A DNA stretch of 64,000 bases from assembly GCA_017457225.1 (NCBI GenBank), contig JAFTHW010000013.1:84390-148389 (forward strand), in the 5' to 3' direction. Numbering within the stretch: position 1 is the first letter of the stretch; each line of letters begins with the position of its first letter. This DNA comes from Clostridia bacterium. GTDB lineage: Bacteria; Bacillota; Clostridia; Christensenellales; Borkfalkiaceae. Below the pieces are notes generated by a model. That model saw nothing but the letters and a program-made list of their open reading frames with translations, did no database searches and was not told the DNA's origin. Position numbers and translations under genes: made by a program. This document shows positions 8,227 to 16,179 of the stretch, piece by piece.

Positions 8227-11200
8227 TTATTCTTGTTCTGGAACTTCTTCCGCCGCCGTAAACGTCCAGATATAAGCAACGTAACCAGCTTCTTCCGCCG
8301 TATCCGCCTGCGTCAAATAACGCGCGTTCTGCGCAACGTCCGAAGTGATCTCGATTACGATCGGCGTTGCATTTGCGTTCTTAGCAACACTCCAGCCTTC
8401 CGCAACGTTTTCAAACGATGCGTTTATCAAGCCTTCACATCCCGCAAAAGCATTTTTACCGATATTCGTTACCGTTGCAGGAATCGTGATCGCCATCAAC
8501 ATTTTGCAACCGGAGAACGCCTTTTCGCCGATATTCGTCAAAGACAACGACATCGTAATTTCCGCAAGCGATTCACAGCCTTCGAACGCGTTCTTACCAA
8601 TCGTTACAACGTTTTCAGGAAGCGTAATACCCGTTAAATTCTTGCATTCTGCGAATGCTTTTGCCGCAATAACTTTCGTACCCGAATAGATTGCGCAACC
8701 TGTGATCTTGTTGTCGACAGCTTTGACAAGCACGAGATAAGGATTCTCGCTGTTACCGAGATAGTAGGCGTTATCGTACTTGGTATAGGTCAACACGTTA
8801 TCACTTGCCGTAGGATCCCAGAACGCATCCGCGCCCACTTCCACAACGCTGTCGGGCAGAGAAATATTTTTGAGTTTAGAACAGCCGTCAAACGCGGTAT
8901 CCCCGATCGTCTTCAACGTCGAAGGAAGCGTAACGTTTTCCAGCACTTTACATCCCTTAAAGAAGCTCGTACCGATGGTTTCTACTTGCGCGTTAATCGT
9001 AGCCGTCGTCAACACCATACAATTCAAGAACATCTGATCGCCGAGCGTCGTAACCGTTTCGGGAATGGTAATGCTCGTTAAGCTGTTACATTCTGCGAAA
9101 GCGTTTTTCCCGATTTCCGTTACCGCCGCGGGAATAATAATGCTTTCCAATCCACTCTTATTGAACGCAAACGTACCGATCGTCGTAATGGTTTCGGGAA
9201 GCGTAATCGACTTCAATAAACTACATCCTGCAAATACGTTTTTACCGATGGAAGTGATCGCCGTTTCCGTAGGGAACGTCACGTTTGCTAATTTCTTACA
9301 ACCGTTGAAGGCGCCGTCCGAAATAAATTTCGTATCCGCGTGGATCGCGTGCGAGGTAATCGCAGCGGAATTTTGTGCATTGAGCAATACCAGGTACGGA
9401 TTCTCTTCGTTTCCAAGGTAGTTCGCAGTATTCTCTTCCGTTCCCCCGATGGGCCATTGATTCGTAACCAGTTTACCGCAGCTTGCAAACGCGTCCTGAC
9501 CGATAAACAGAACCGAGTTGGGGATTTCTACATTTTCCAAAGCGGAGCAACCTTCAAACAAGGAAGCGCCGATGCTCGTGATATTGGGGAGTTCTACCGC
9601 TGTCAAAGCTCTACAGTTTTTGAACGCGGAAGCACCGATCGAAGTTACGCTAGCGGGAATCGAAAGGGTCGTCAATTTACTACAATTATTGAACGCGGAT
9701 TGACCGATCGTCGTAAGCGTCGTAGGCAAAGTTACCGATTCAAGAGCAGTACAACCAGAGAAAGTCGACGCGCCGAGCACGGTCACGCCTTCGGGAATCA
9801 CGATGCTCACCAATTTCTTACAACCGTTGAACGCATTTACACCGATGGTCGTTGCGGTGGAGGGAATCGTTAAATTCTCCAAAGACACGCACTTATAGAA
9901 CGCGTCCGAGCCAATCGCCGTAACCGCGCCGTTCATCGTAACGGACTCCAAATCCTCGCATCCGGAGAACAAGCCGTCGCTGAGCGTCGTAATCGTCGCA
10001 GGCAACGTGATCGACTGCAATTTTTCACAATCCGTAAACGCGCCGTTACCGATCGTCGTAAGCATTTCGGGAAGAGCAATCGTTTCGATGCTTTCACAAC
10101 CGTCGAACACCGAAGCGCCGATCGCCGTAAGCGTCGTGGGAAGCACAACGCTTTCCAATGCTTCACAGCCGCTGAATACGCTCGCGCCGAGTTCTTGTAC
10201 TCCCTCGGAAACGGTAACGCTAGCCAAATTCACGCAGTTTGCAAACGCGGAGTTCGCAACCGTCTGTATTCCGCCGGGGATCGTCAAAGTCTGCAATTTC
10301 GAGCAACCGTTGAACGCATTCGCTCCGAGCGTCGTTACCGCCGCGGGAATGGTCACGCTAGTCAACCCCGTACAACCGCTGAACGCGGACTTGTCGATGT
10401 TAGTGACCGTCGTAGGAATCGCCAAGCTTTCCAAATTCGTGCAGTTTTCAAACGCAGCGCCACCGATTGCTTTCAAGCCCTCGGGCAACGTAACCGTAGG
10501 CGTTCCCAAATTCGCATTCGCAAGCGTATTGACGCAATCGTATTCGGTTTTGCAATCTTCCCCGCAATCTTCGGTATGTACGTGAATACAAGCTTCATTT
10601 CCCACTTCGCTACAATCGTGAGAGAAAGCCTTGCTCGCGATCAATTTCGTATTCGCGTGCACGGTATAAGCAGCTTTCGTCTGATCCGCAACTTTGATCA
10701 TCGCCAAATACGGGTTCGTCGCGCTGCCGAGATATTTTACGTCCTCGTAAACGGTGTAGGTAAGATTGTCACATTTTTCAAACGCCGTCGAATCGATCGC
10801 CATAGTCGCTTCGCTGAGCGTAACCGTTTTCAGTCCTTTACAATAATAGAACGTATTCGCGGGAATATTGGTGATATTCGCGCCCAACGTAACGCTCTCC
10901 ACCGTCCAGTTCCACGAGAACGCGTGTTCGCCGATGGAAGTGATACTGTCGGGGAGCGTAATGGTCTTCACGCCGTCGCAGCTACGGAACGCATTTGCGC
11001 CGAGCGTCGTTACACTGGTGGGAATGTTAATTTCCGTGAACGCATTACAATTCCAGAACGCGCCGTTTCCGATCGTCGTTACGCTGTTGGGAATGGTAAC
11101 GTTTTTCAAGTTCACGCAATCTTCAAACGCATTGTCGCCGATGAGCCAAACGCTATCGGGAATGGTAACGGACTTCAACGAATCGTTATCCATAAACGCT

Positions 11201-11409
11201 TTCGCGCCAATTTCCTTTACGGGTACTCCGTCGTATTCCGACGCGATGGTAAAACTGCTGTCGTGCCCGTCGTATCCAACGAAAATAGCGTAAGTACCGT
11301 CCGTCGATTTCGCATAAGTAGCGCCGCCCTCTTTACAGGACGCAAAACCTGCTACGCCGCTGATCACGGCTACGCCGAGGCATATCGAGGATATCAATTT
11401 TTTCTTCAT
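8227..11409 (-). CDS. BspA-like leucine-rich-repeat (LRR_5) lipoprotein
   Basis: This 1060-residue exported protein begins with a basic, hydrophobic signal ending in GFASC, a plausible lipobox with Cys25 as the lipid anchor. The rest is a long series of about 23-residue repeats of the TpLRR/LRR_5 type (pattern IPxxVTxIGxxAFxxCxxL). Three spacer blocks with the pattern YLGxxxNPYLxxxK (near residues 227, 660 and 870) divide the array. A Cys/His-rich insertion at residues 264-292 (H264, C266, C274, H276, H278, C282, C286, C292) interrupts the first spacer block and could bind metal or form disulfides. Proteins of this family are surface adhesins or binding proteins. No LPXTG or other wall-sorting signal is visible, so lipid anchoring is the best guess. 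It is monocistronic, with its own promoter and terminator. Confidence 0.88.
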   Translation of the reverse strand: MKKKLISSICLGVAVISGVAGFASCKEGGATYAKSTDGTYAIFVGYDGHDSSFTIASEYDGVPVKEIGAKAFMDNDSLKSVTIPDSVWLIGDNAFEDCVNLKNVTIPNSVTTIGNGAFWNCNAFTEINIPTSVTTLGANAFRSCDGVKTITLPDSITSIGEHAFSWNWTVESVTLGANITNIPANTFYYCKGLKTVTLSEATMAIDSTAFEKCDNLTYTVYEDVKYLGSATNPYLAMIKVADQTKAAYTVHANTKLIASKAFSHDCSEVGNEACIHVHTEDCGEDCKTEYDCVNTLANANLGTPTVTLPEGLKAIGGAAFENCTNLESLAIPTTVTNIDKSAFSGCTGLTSVTIPAAVTTLGANAFNGCSKLQTLTIPGGIQTVANSAFANCVNLASVTVSEGVQELGASVFSGCEALESVVLPTTLTAIGASVFDGCESIETIALPEMLTTIGNGAFTDCEKLQSITLPATITTLSDGLFSGCEDLESVTMNGAVTAIGSDAFYKCVSLENLTIPSTATTIGVNAFNGCKKLVSIVIPEGVTVLGASTFSGCTALESVTLPTTLTTIGQSAFNNCSKLTTLSIPASVTSIGASAFKNCRALTAVELPNITSIGASLFEGCSALENVEIPNSVLFIGQDAFASCGKLVTNQWPIGGTEENTANYLGNEENPYLVLLNAQNSAAITSHAIHADTKFISDGAFNGCKKLANVTFPTETAITSIGKNVFAGCSLLKSITLPETITTIGTFAFNKSGLESIIIPAAVTEIGKNAFAECNSLTSITIPETVTTLGDQMFLNCMVLTTATINAQVETIGTSFFKGCKVLENVTLPSTLKTIGDTAFDGCSKLKNISLPDSVVEVGADAFWDPTASDNVLTYTKYDNAYYLGNSENPYLVLVKAVDNKITGCAIYSGTKVIAAKAFAECKNLTGITLPENVVTIGKNAFEGCESLAEITMSLSLTNIGEKAFSGCKMLMAITIPATVTNIGKNAFAGCEGLINASFENVAEGWSVAKNANATPIVIEITSDVAQNARYLTQADTAEEAGYVAYIWTFTAAEEVPEQE

Positions 11410-11450
11410 AACTTTCTCCTTCGATTAAACGATTTTAATCATACATATAT

Positions 11451-11479
11451 ATATTAAAACAATTTTGAAGCGTTGTCAA
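11451..11479 (-). promoter_or_regulatory. sigma-A promoter of the LRR lipoprotein gene
   Basis: TTGACA (11479-11474), 17 bases and TAATAT (11456-11451) on the minus strand. The leader is about 35 bases and ends in a GAAGGAG ribosome site before the ATG at 11409. Confidence 0.8.
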
Positions 11480-11519
11480 GTCAAATATCCTCTTTTTTTC
11501 ATATTTTCATAAATTTTTT

Positions 11520-11704
11520 GGCTGCGTCACAACAAAAGGCTGATTAGCAAACACCCCCTTCTGTTTGTGATTTGGCGAGAAAAACGAGGGAAAAGACAAG
11601 CTTTTTGCGAAGGCGCATACTCTCTGCGGTCTATAACTGAGCAAAATACGCAGTATTTCGCAGCGTTTTTCCTTCAAAAATCAGTCGAGTGTTGTGACAG
11701 AGCC
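11520..11704. repeat. MITE-like element, copy 1 (about 185 bp, terminal inverted repeats)
   Basis: The left end GGCTGCGTCACAACA and the reverse complement of the right end, GGCTCTGTCACAACA, match at 13 of 15 bases, and the similarity continues to GCTGATT / ACTGATT about 26 bases in. The right end is therefore an inverted copy of the left. It holds no convincing gene. A related shorter copy lies at 27503-27589. The flanks AATTTTTT and AATTTTTA could be a target duplication, but they are AT-rich. It fills most of the otherwise gene-free stretch 11480-11778. Confidence 0.7.
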
Positions 11705-11778
11705 AATTTTTACGCGGAGTCTTTTTCTCTTTTTTTAGAAAAACATCGTTTTATTTTATGTCCGACTTTACGCTCCAT

Positions 11779-11811
11779 AAAGAAACACCCGACCGCAAGA
11801 AAGCGGTCGGG
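11779..11811 (-). terminator. intrinsic terminator after sigG
   Basis: CCCGACCGC and GCGGTCGGG form a perfect 9-bp stem around six bases (11788-11811), followed on the minus strand by TGTTTCTTT. It begins 25 bases after the sigG stop codon. Confidence 0.88.
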
Positions 11812-11836
11812 CATAGGGTTAAAATCGTAATCGTTC

Positions 11837-12604
11837 TTATGAAATATTCAATCGGATATTTTCAATGGCATTCTTTTCCAGCCGCGAAACCTGCGCCTGT
11901 GAAATTCCCACCTCTTCGGAGATCTCCGTCTGCGTTTTCCCCTCAAAGTACCTTAAAAATAAGATCTTTTTTTCTCTATCCCCCAATTTCTCCATCGCTT
12001 CGGAGAGCGCGACGTGCTCCGTCCAGATCTCGTCCGTGTTCTTTTCATCGCAAAGCTGATCCATCAACAAAAGAGTATCCCCCGCCTTATTATAAACGGG
12101 CTCGTAAATGGACACGGGATCGGAGATCGCGTCGAGCGCGTACACCACTTCCCGTTCCGCCACTTTCATTTCCTCGGCGATCTTGGCAAGCGTCGCTTCC
12201 TCGTCCCGACTCTCGATCGCTTCTCTGGCTTTCAACGCCCGATACGCCGTATCCCGAATGGAGCGGGACACGCGCAAGGAATTCCCGTCCCGCAAATACC
12301 GTTTAATCTCCCCGACGATCATCGGCACGGCGTAAGTGGAAAATTTAACGCCTACGCTCGTATCGAATCCGTCGATCGCTTTGATCAACCCCACGCACCC
12401 TGCCTGAAACACGTCGTCCGCTCCTAGATTTTTAATTCGGAAACGTTTGACGAGCGACAGCACAAGCCGCATATTCCCGACGATAAACTGCTCCCGAGCC
12501 GCTCTATCCCCGTTTTTGAGCCGTTTCATTAACTCCTCGTTTTCCTTGGCAGTCAGCTTGGGCAACCCCGACGTATCCACGCCGCAAATCTCCACTTTTT
12601 GCAT
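11837..12604 (-). CDS. sigG: RNA polymerase sporulation sigma factor SigG
   Basis: This 255-residue sigma factor directs late forespore transcription. It begins at the ATG at 12604 behind AAAGGAGG; the first residues MQKVEICGVDTSGLP are the SigG signature, and the longer frame upstream is not needed. Region 2 is intact (FIVGNMRLVLSLVKRF, DDVFQAGCVGLIKAIDGFD, KFSTYAVPMIVGEIKRYLRD), and region 4 ends with the helix-turn-helix TQTEISEEVGISQAQVSRLEK. In most spore formers sigG follows sigE directly. Here a three-gene SipW cassette and about 2.8 kb separate them on the same strand. No convincing sigma-F or sigma-G promoter could be picked out by eye in the upstream gap. Confidence 0.96.
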   Translation of the reverse strand: MQKVEICGVDTSGLPKLTAKENEELMKRLKNGDRAAREQFIVGNMRLVLSLVKRFRIKNLGADDVFQAGCVGLIKAIDGFDTSVGVKFSTYAVPMIVGEIKRYLRDGNSLRVSRSIRDTAYRALKAREAIESRDEEATLAKIAEEMKVAEREVVYALDAISDPVSIYEPVYNKAGDTLLLMDQLCDEKNTDEIWTEHVALSEAMEKLGDREKKILFLRYFEGKTQTEISEEVGISQAQVSRLEKNAIENIRLNIS

Positions 12605-12679
12605 ACCTTTCCCCTCCTTTTTCGTATGTAAAAATCCAAAACCAAGCGGGCAGGGTTGAGATGAGTATGCGCAAGTCCG

Positions 12680-12713
12680 CAAAAAAATATACGCGGAACT
12701 GCCCGTTCCGCGT
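12680..12713 (-). terminator. intrinsic terminator after the second SipW-type substrate gene
   Basis: On the minus strand ACGCGGAAC and GTTCCGCGT pair around GGGCA and are followed by ATATTTTTTT. It lies 26 bases after the stop codon at 12739, closes the SipW cassette and separates it from sigG. Confidence 0.85.
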
Positions 12714-12738
12714 AAAATTTTTCCAAGATTTCTTTTCG

Positions 12739-13461
12739 TTAAGAAGTAGCGGTAAGATCGCCAGCCGCCCAAGTATCGGGATCGAACGACGGAATCTGCG
12801 TCGCGTTCATATTGCTTCTACTCTCCTCGTACCAAGCAGACTTTGCCGAGCCGATCTCGCTGGCAACGGCTTCCCATTGATTGGAAGCGTTTTTCTCCAC
12901 TCTCGTACGGTAAATGGGATAGATATACTCCCCGATCGGCGTCGTCGGTTTTCCTTCCTTGGTGTTCGTACCCCAGAGCCAATGAATCGCGCCCTTTTCA
13001 CCCAAATCCACGTCCGTCGTGAAAATGTAATAGTAATCGGTCGTACCGTCGTTATTTTCGTCCACCCATTGAATCAGGAAAGATAAGTTTTTCGTACCGG
13101 CTTGGAAAAGCTCCTCCAAATCGTCCCCTTGCGTGATCGCCATACTCCCCAGCGTATCTCTCCCCCAACGGCTATCACGGGTTGAAATCTGTTGATTGAG
13201 ATAGGAATTTGATGTATTCAAGCCCTTGTTCACGCCGTTGACCAACGCTTCCACCAAAAGCGTATGATCGTTCTCGTTCTCCGTATCGTCGGGCAAAACG
13301 ACTTCGGGTTTCCATTCGCCCATAGTCATACCGACGTCGGCGGTTTGCATTTCGGGCGGCTCGCTGGCGTACTCCCAAGTCGCGTACACGCCCGTTATAG
13401 AAAGTATAGTCGTCACGGCGCAAATCGCGCATAACGTTCTTCTCGTCAGTTTGCCGCGCAT
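12739..13461 (-). CDS. exported protein with SipW-type signal peptide (substrate 2 of cassette)
   Basis: This 240-residue protein has no named family that I recognise beyond its signal. The N-terminus (RRTLCAICAVTTILSITGVYATWEYA) is the SipW-cognate type: a short hydrophobic stretch ending in GVYATWxYA, as in TasA-like and camelysin-like proteins. The mature part is acidic and has a DENNDGTTD loop at about residues 134-142, which fits an EF-hand-like calcium site. The same type of loop occurs in the other substrate at 14629-15309. The gene begins 17 bases downstream of the signal peptidase gene, so the two are co-transcribed and the peptidase is the likely processing enzyme. It may be a surface or matrix component. 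Confidence 0.8.
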   Translation of the reverse strand: MRGKLTRRTLCAICAVTTILSITGVYATWEYASEPPEMQTADVGMTMGEWKPEVVLPDDTENENDHTLLVEALVNGVNKGLNTSNSYLNQQISTRDSRWGRDTLGSMAITQGDDLEELFQAGTKNLSFLIQWVDENNDGTTDYYYIFTTDVDLGEKGAIHWLWGTNTKEGKPTTPIGEYIYPIYRTRVEKNASNQWEAVASEIGSAKSAWYEESRSNMNATQIPSFDPDTWAAGDLTATS

Positions 13462-13478
13462 ACGCCGTTCCTCCCTCT

Positions 13479-14528
13479 TTATTTCTTTTTGAGCGGTTTC
13501 CGCCCTTGTTCTTCGGCTTTTTCGCCTTTCAATTGCTCACGGAGCAACGTCGCCTCTTCTCCGAGTTTGCCCTCCGCGGACAAGTACTTGACCACGCGCG
13601 AACTTCTGGAAATAGGCGCGGAAGATATATTCCGATGCACGACGATCCAGCTCGGCGTTTCCGTCGACAGTTCGACGGGTTGCTCTTTTCTTTCCTCTAC
13701 GGGAACGACGGTAAGATTCTTCGCCGCCACGGGCGTTTCTTTCCTTTCGTTCCAACCGAAAAGCAGCGCAAGTCTTGCCAATTTTTCCTTTTCGATCTTT
13801 TTCTCCACCGCAGGCATTGCGAATACGCCGAACACCGTCAAAAGTATACACAAATATCCCGCAGGCGATTGCAGGAACGTGACGAGCGAGCCCAAGAAAG
13901 GCACGTGTTTTCCACGGTAAATCGCTTTCATTTGTTCGTAGCGTACGGGAAAACGGTCGGGCGTTTCCACAGCGTCCCCTTGCAAACGGAAAAACCGCTC
14001 GTTCGGATGCGCGGCGTTCGGCTCTTCGATCTCTACGATACGGTGTACGAGCAGTACGTCGTCCACTTCGTAAACCACGACGTCGTACAACTCTAACTCC
14101 ATTTCGTCGGGGAGTTTATGCGTCACAATAATATCGAACGCGTCGAACTGATTGTCCAGCCCGTTTTCGTACAAGTATTTGTTCTCTTTGTGCTTTTCCG
14201 CCATAGAGCCCGTATAGACGACGCGAAGGGACGGAATGTCCGTCGTCGTTTTTTCGCTGATGTTTACGTATAACGAAAAGGCGAAGAACGTGCACAGCGC
14301 AACAAAAAACACACCCGAAAAGATTTTTTCAAAAATCCCCGAGCCTTTTTTGCCTTGCTTCTTCTGCTCTTCTTTCCATTCGGCTATAATTTTTTCGTCT
14401 TCCAAACCGCCTCGGATCATTCGGATGAGTTGCTTGACGATCAGCGTCACCATCACGCTGAACAATGCTGTCAACGCCACGAACACGATCAAACACAGCA
14501 GGAAAACGTATATCTCGTAACCTTGCAT
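13479..14528 (-). CDS. SipW-like (ER-type, Ser-His) signal peptidase I
   Basis: This 349-residue membrane protein carries the boxes of the S26B signal peptidases: VYTGSM with the catalytic Ser108, LLVHRIVEI with His162 in place of the usual bacterial lysine, and LQGDAVETPD (Asp185, Asp191). The Ser-His arrangement is that of Bacillus SipW and the eukaryotic signal peptidase complex. Hydrophobic segments lie near residues 6-35, 66-88 and 222-243; the C-terminal 100 residues are charged and probably cytoplasmic. At 349 residues it is longer than SipW (about 190) because of an N-terminal membrane segment and the C-terminal tail. It is flanked by two proteins with SipW-type signal peptides, which are its probable substrates. 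Confidence 0.9.
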   Translation of the reverse strand: MQGYEIYVFLLCLIVFVALTALFSVMVTLIVKQLIRMIRGGLEDEKIIAEWKEEQKKQGKKGSGIFEKIFSGVFFVALCTFFAFSLYVNISEKTTTDIPSLRVVYTGSMAEKHKENKYLYENGLDNQFDAFDIIVTHKLPDEMELELYDVVVYEVDDVLLVHRIVEIEEPNAAHPNERFFRLQGDAVETPDRFPVRYEQMKAIYRGKHVPFLGSLVTFLQSPAGYLCILLTVFGVFAMPAVEKKIEKEKLARLALLFGWNERKETPVAAKNLTVVPVEERKEQPVELSTETPSWIVVHRNISSAPISRSSRVVKYLSAEGKLGEEATLLREQLKGEKAEEQGRKPLKKK

Positions 14529-14544
14529 AACGCCGCCCTATGAA

Positions 14545-14585
14545 AACGCAAAAGACTTTATCCCATACCGCAATATGGGATAAAG
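14545..14585 (-). terminator. intercistronic terminator/attenuator in the SipW cassette
   Basis: CTTTATCCCATA and TATGGGATAAAG form a perfect 12-bp stem around six bases (14556-14585), followed on the minus strand by TCTTTTGCGTTTT. It lies between the first substrate gene and the peptidase gene. Partial readthrough would give much substrate and little peptidase. Confidence 0.75.
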
Positions 14586-14628
14586 CACTTTTTGTTTTAT
14601 GTAATGATTCTTTTTATGGTTTTAAAAC

Positions 14629-15309
14629 TTAAGCGATAGCTTCTACTGCGTAGAAATGAAGATGCCCGTATCCCAAAGCCGTTTCATACGCAAGATATTT
14701 ATCATGAATATTCAACGTAATTTCGTTCAACAAAAGTTTAGCCATAACGGTCTCGATGCTTACCTTAAACGAGAAAGAACCGTCTGCATTTTTCTGCATT
14801 GCGGTATACTCCGTACCCGAAGCAGCCGTAGCGGCGTTATATTTCGCCATCGTGGTCGGATCCGTATCTATGTTCTCAAAAATTTGCTTCGTTTCGGTAT
14901 CATAGTTATATACCCAATCTTTGTAATCCGTAACGCCGTCCGAATTCGTGTCGACAACAGCAGATTCAAACGAATATCCTACGTACCAATTGATCGCGAT
15001 ACCGTTGGTTTGAACCGCATCGTCTGCGATGTCGCTAGGCGCGAACGTAACAGTGAAGTAACCGCTCGCATCCGCAGTCTCCAATTCCGTAACGTGTCCG
15101 CCCTTGTCGTCTACCTTCAATCCTACGTTCGTACCCACAACACTGATAGTACCTTTTGCCGTACTCGAATCAACGCCGGTCAAGGTCAAAGCCATATTAC
15201 CGCTCGCCGGAGTGGTAATCTCATTCTGTGCATACGACCAAGTAGCGTATACGCCGCCGATCGTTACGCAAAGCGCTGCTGCCATCAAAAGACTCATTTT
15301 CTTCTTCAT
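14629..15309 (-). CDS. exported protein with SipW-type signal peptide (substrate 1 of cassette)
   Basis: This 226-residue protein opens with MKKKMSLLMAAALCVTIGG followed by VYATWSYA, the SipW-type signal seen in TasA/camelysin-like proteins, and the mature chain begins at about residue 28. The mature part is rich in Thr, Ser, Ala and Asp, predicted mostly beta, with a DTNSDGVTD loop (about residues 120-128) of the calcium-binding kind. No cell-wall anchor is visible. It is the first gene after a strong sigma-A promoter and is followed by a terminator before the peptidase gene, so it is probably the most abundant product of the cassette. A role as a fibre or matrix protein is inference from the signal type. 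Confidence 0.82.
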   Translation of the reverse strand: MKKKMSLLMAAALCVTIGGVYATWSYAQNEITTPASGNMALTLTGVDSSTAKGTISVVGTNVGLKVDDKGGHVTELETADASGYFTVTFAPSDIADDAVQTNGIAINWYVGYSFESAVVDTNSDGVTDYKDWVYNYDTETKQIFENIDTDPTTMAKYNAATAASGTEYTAMQKNADGSFSFKVSIETVMAKLLLNEITLNIHDKYLAYETALGYGHLHFYAVEAIA

Positions 15310-15350
15310 GATTTCTTCTCCTTTTTATCTCAAGATAAATTTTGACATTT

Positions 15351-15371
15351 TTAAGAGTAACACTCTCTTAA
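15351..15371. promoter_or_regulatory. palindrome at the transcription start of the SipW cassette
   Basis: TTAAGAG and CTCTTAA are perfect inverted repeats around seven bases, beginning about five bases downstream of the -10 box. It could be an operator or a 5' mRNA-stabilising hairpin. Confidence 0.5.
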
Positions 15372-15375
15372 CGAA

Positions 15376-15404
15376 ATTATACCACCGCCCCAAAACTTTG
15401 TCAA
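15376..15404 (-). promoter_or_regulatory. strong sigma-A promoter of the SipW cassette
   Basis: TTGACA (15404-15399), 17 bases and TATAAT (15381-15376) on the minus strand match the vegetative consensus exactly. The start codon at 15309 has a strong AAAGGAG site. Confidence 0.88.
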
Positions 15405-15453
15405 GTGTTTTTCAATGCTTTTGATTTAAGAATTTATAATTTTTATAATCGTA

Positions 15454-16179
15454 TTAATTCATTTTTGCGATTTCCTTTTTCAAGCGCAATATGATTTTTT
15501 TCTCCAATCGGGATATGTAGCTTTGGGAGATCCCCAAAAGTTCCGCCACGTCCTTTTGCGTCATCTCCTCGCCACCGCCCAATCCAAAGCGCAAAAACAT
15601 AATTTTCCGCTCCCGTTCGGAGAGTTTTTTCAAGGCTTCTTTGAGTTGCTCTTTTTCGGCGTTGGACTCGATATCTCCGTACACGCTATCCGCGGACGTG
15701 CCCAAAACGTCGGACAAAAGCAACTCGTTCCCCTCAAAATCGGTATTCAAAGGCTCGTCGAAAGAAATCTCGCTTTTGAGCCTTGCACTGCGACGCAGAT
15801 ACATCAAAATTTCATTTTCGATGCAACGCGAAGCGTACGTCGCCAATTTGATATTTTTGTCGATTTTAAACGAATTGATAGCTTTAATCAGTCCGATCGT
15901 GCCGATAGAAATGAGATCGTCGTTGTCCACGCCCGTATTGTCGAATTTTTTGGCGATATATACGACCAACCGAAGATTCCGTTGAATGAGCTCCGTTTTT
16001 GCCTTTTCGCGTTCGGATTCCTCCTCCGCTTTCAACAGCGCGAGCATTTTCCCCTCTTCTTCAGGCGAGAGGGGCAAGGGCAACGCTTCGCCGTTGCCGC
16101 AAACGTAATCCACGACGTTGATCCCCTCAAATGAGCGGAATTTTTGCAAAATTCGACGCAATAATTCAAAAACTTTCAT
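15454..16179 (-). CDS. sigE: RNA polymerase sporulation sigma factor SigE
   Basis: This 241-residue protein is the mother-cell sigma factor made as a pro-protein. It has an amphipathic pro-sequence of about 30 residues, then the [18 protein letters not shown] segment typical of SigE, region 2 ([57 protein letters not shown]) and region 4 with the helix-turn-helix [22 protein letters not shown]. It overlaps the end of spoIIGA by 14 bases, the usual arrangement of the spoIIG operon, so activation by SpoIIGA cleavage is expected. Confidence 0.96.
   Translation of the reverse strand: MKVFELLRRILQKFRSFEGINVVDYVCGNGEALPLPLSPEEEGKMLALLKAEEESEREKAKTELIQRNLRLVVYIAKKFDNTGVDNDDLISIGTIGLIKAINSFKIDKNIKLATYASRCIENEILMYLRRSARLKSEISFDEPLNTDFEGNELLLSDVLGTSADSVYGDIESNAEKEQLKEALKKLSERERKIMFLRFGLGGGEEMTQKDVAELLGISQSYISRLEKKIILRLKKEIAKMN

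Noticed and set aside
10195-11457. 420-codon open frame on the plus strand
   Set aside because: It lies antisense to the repeat-rich LRR lipoprotein gene; its length comes from the repeated codon pattern and it has no recognisable domain.
12605-12772. N-terminal extension of SigG
   Set aside because: The upstream codons overlap the terminator of the previous gene and are not SigG-like; the ATG at 12604 has a strong ribosome site and the family N-terminus.
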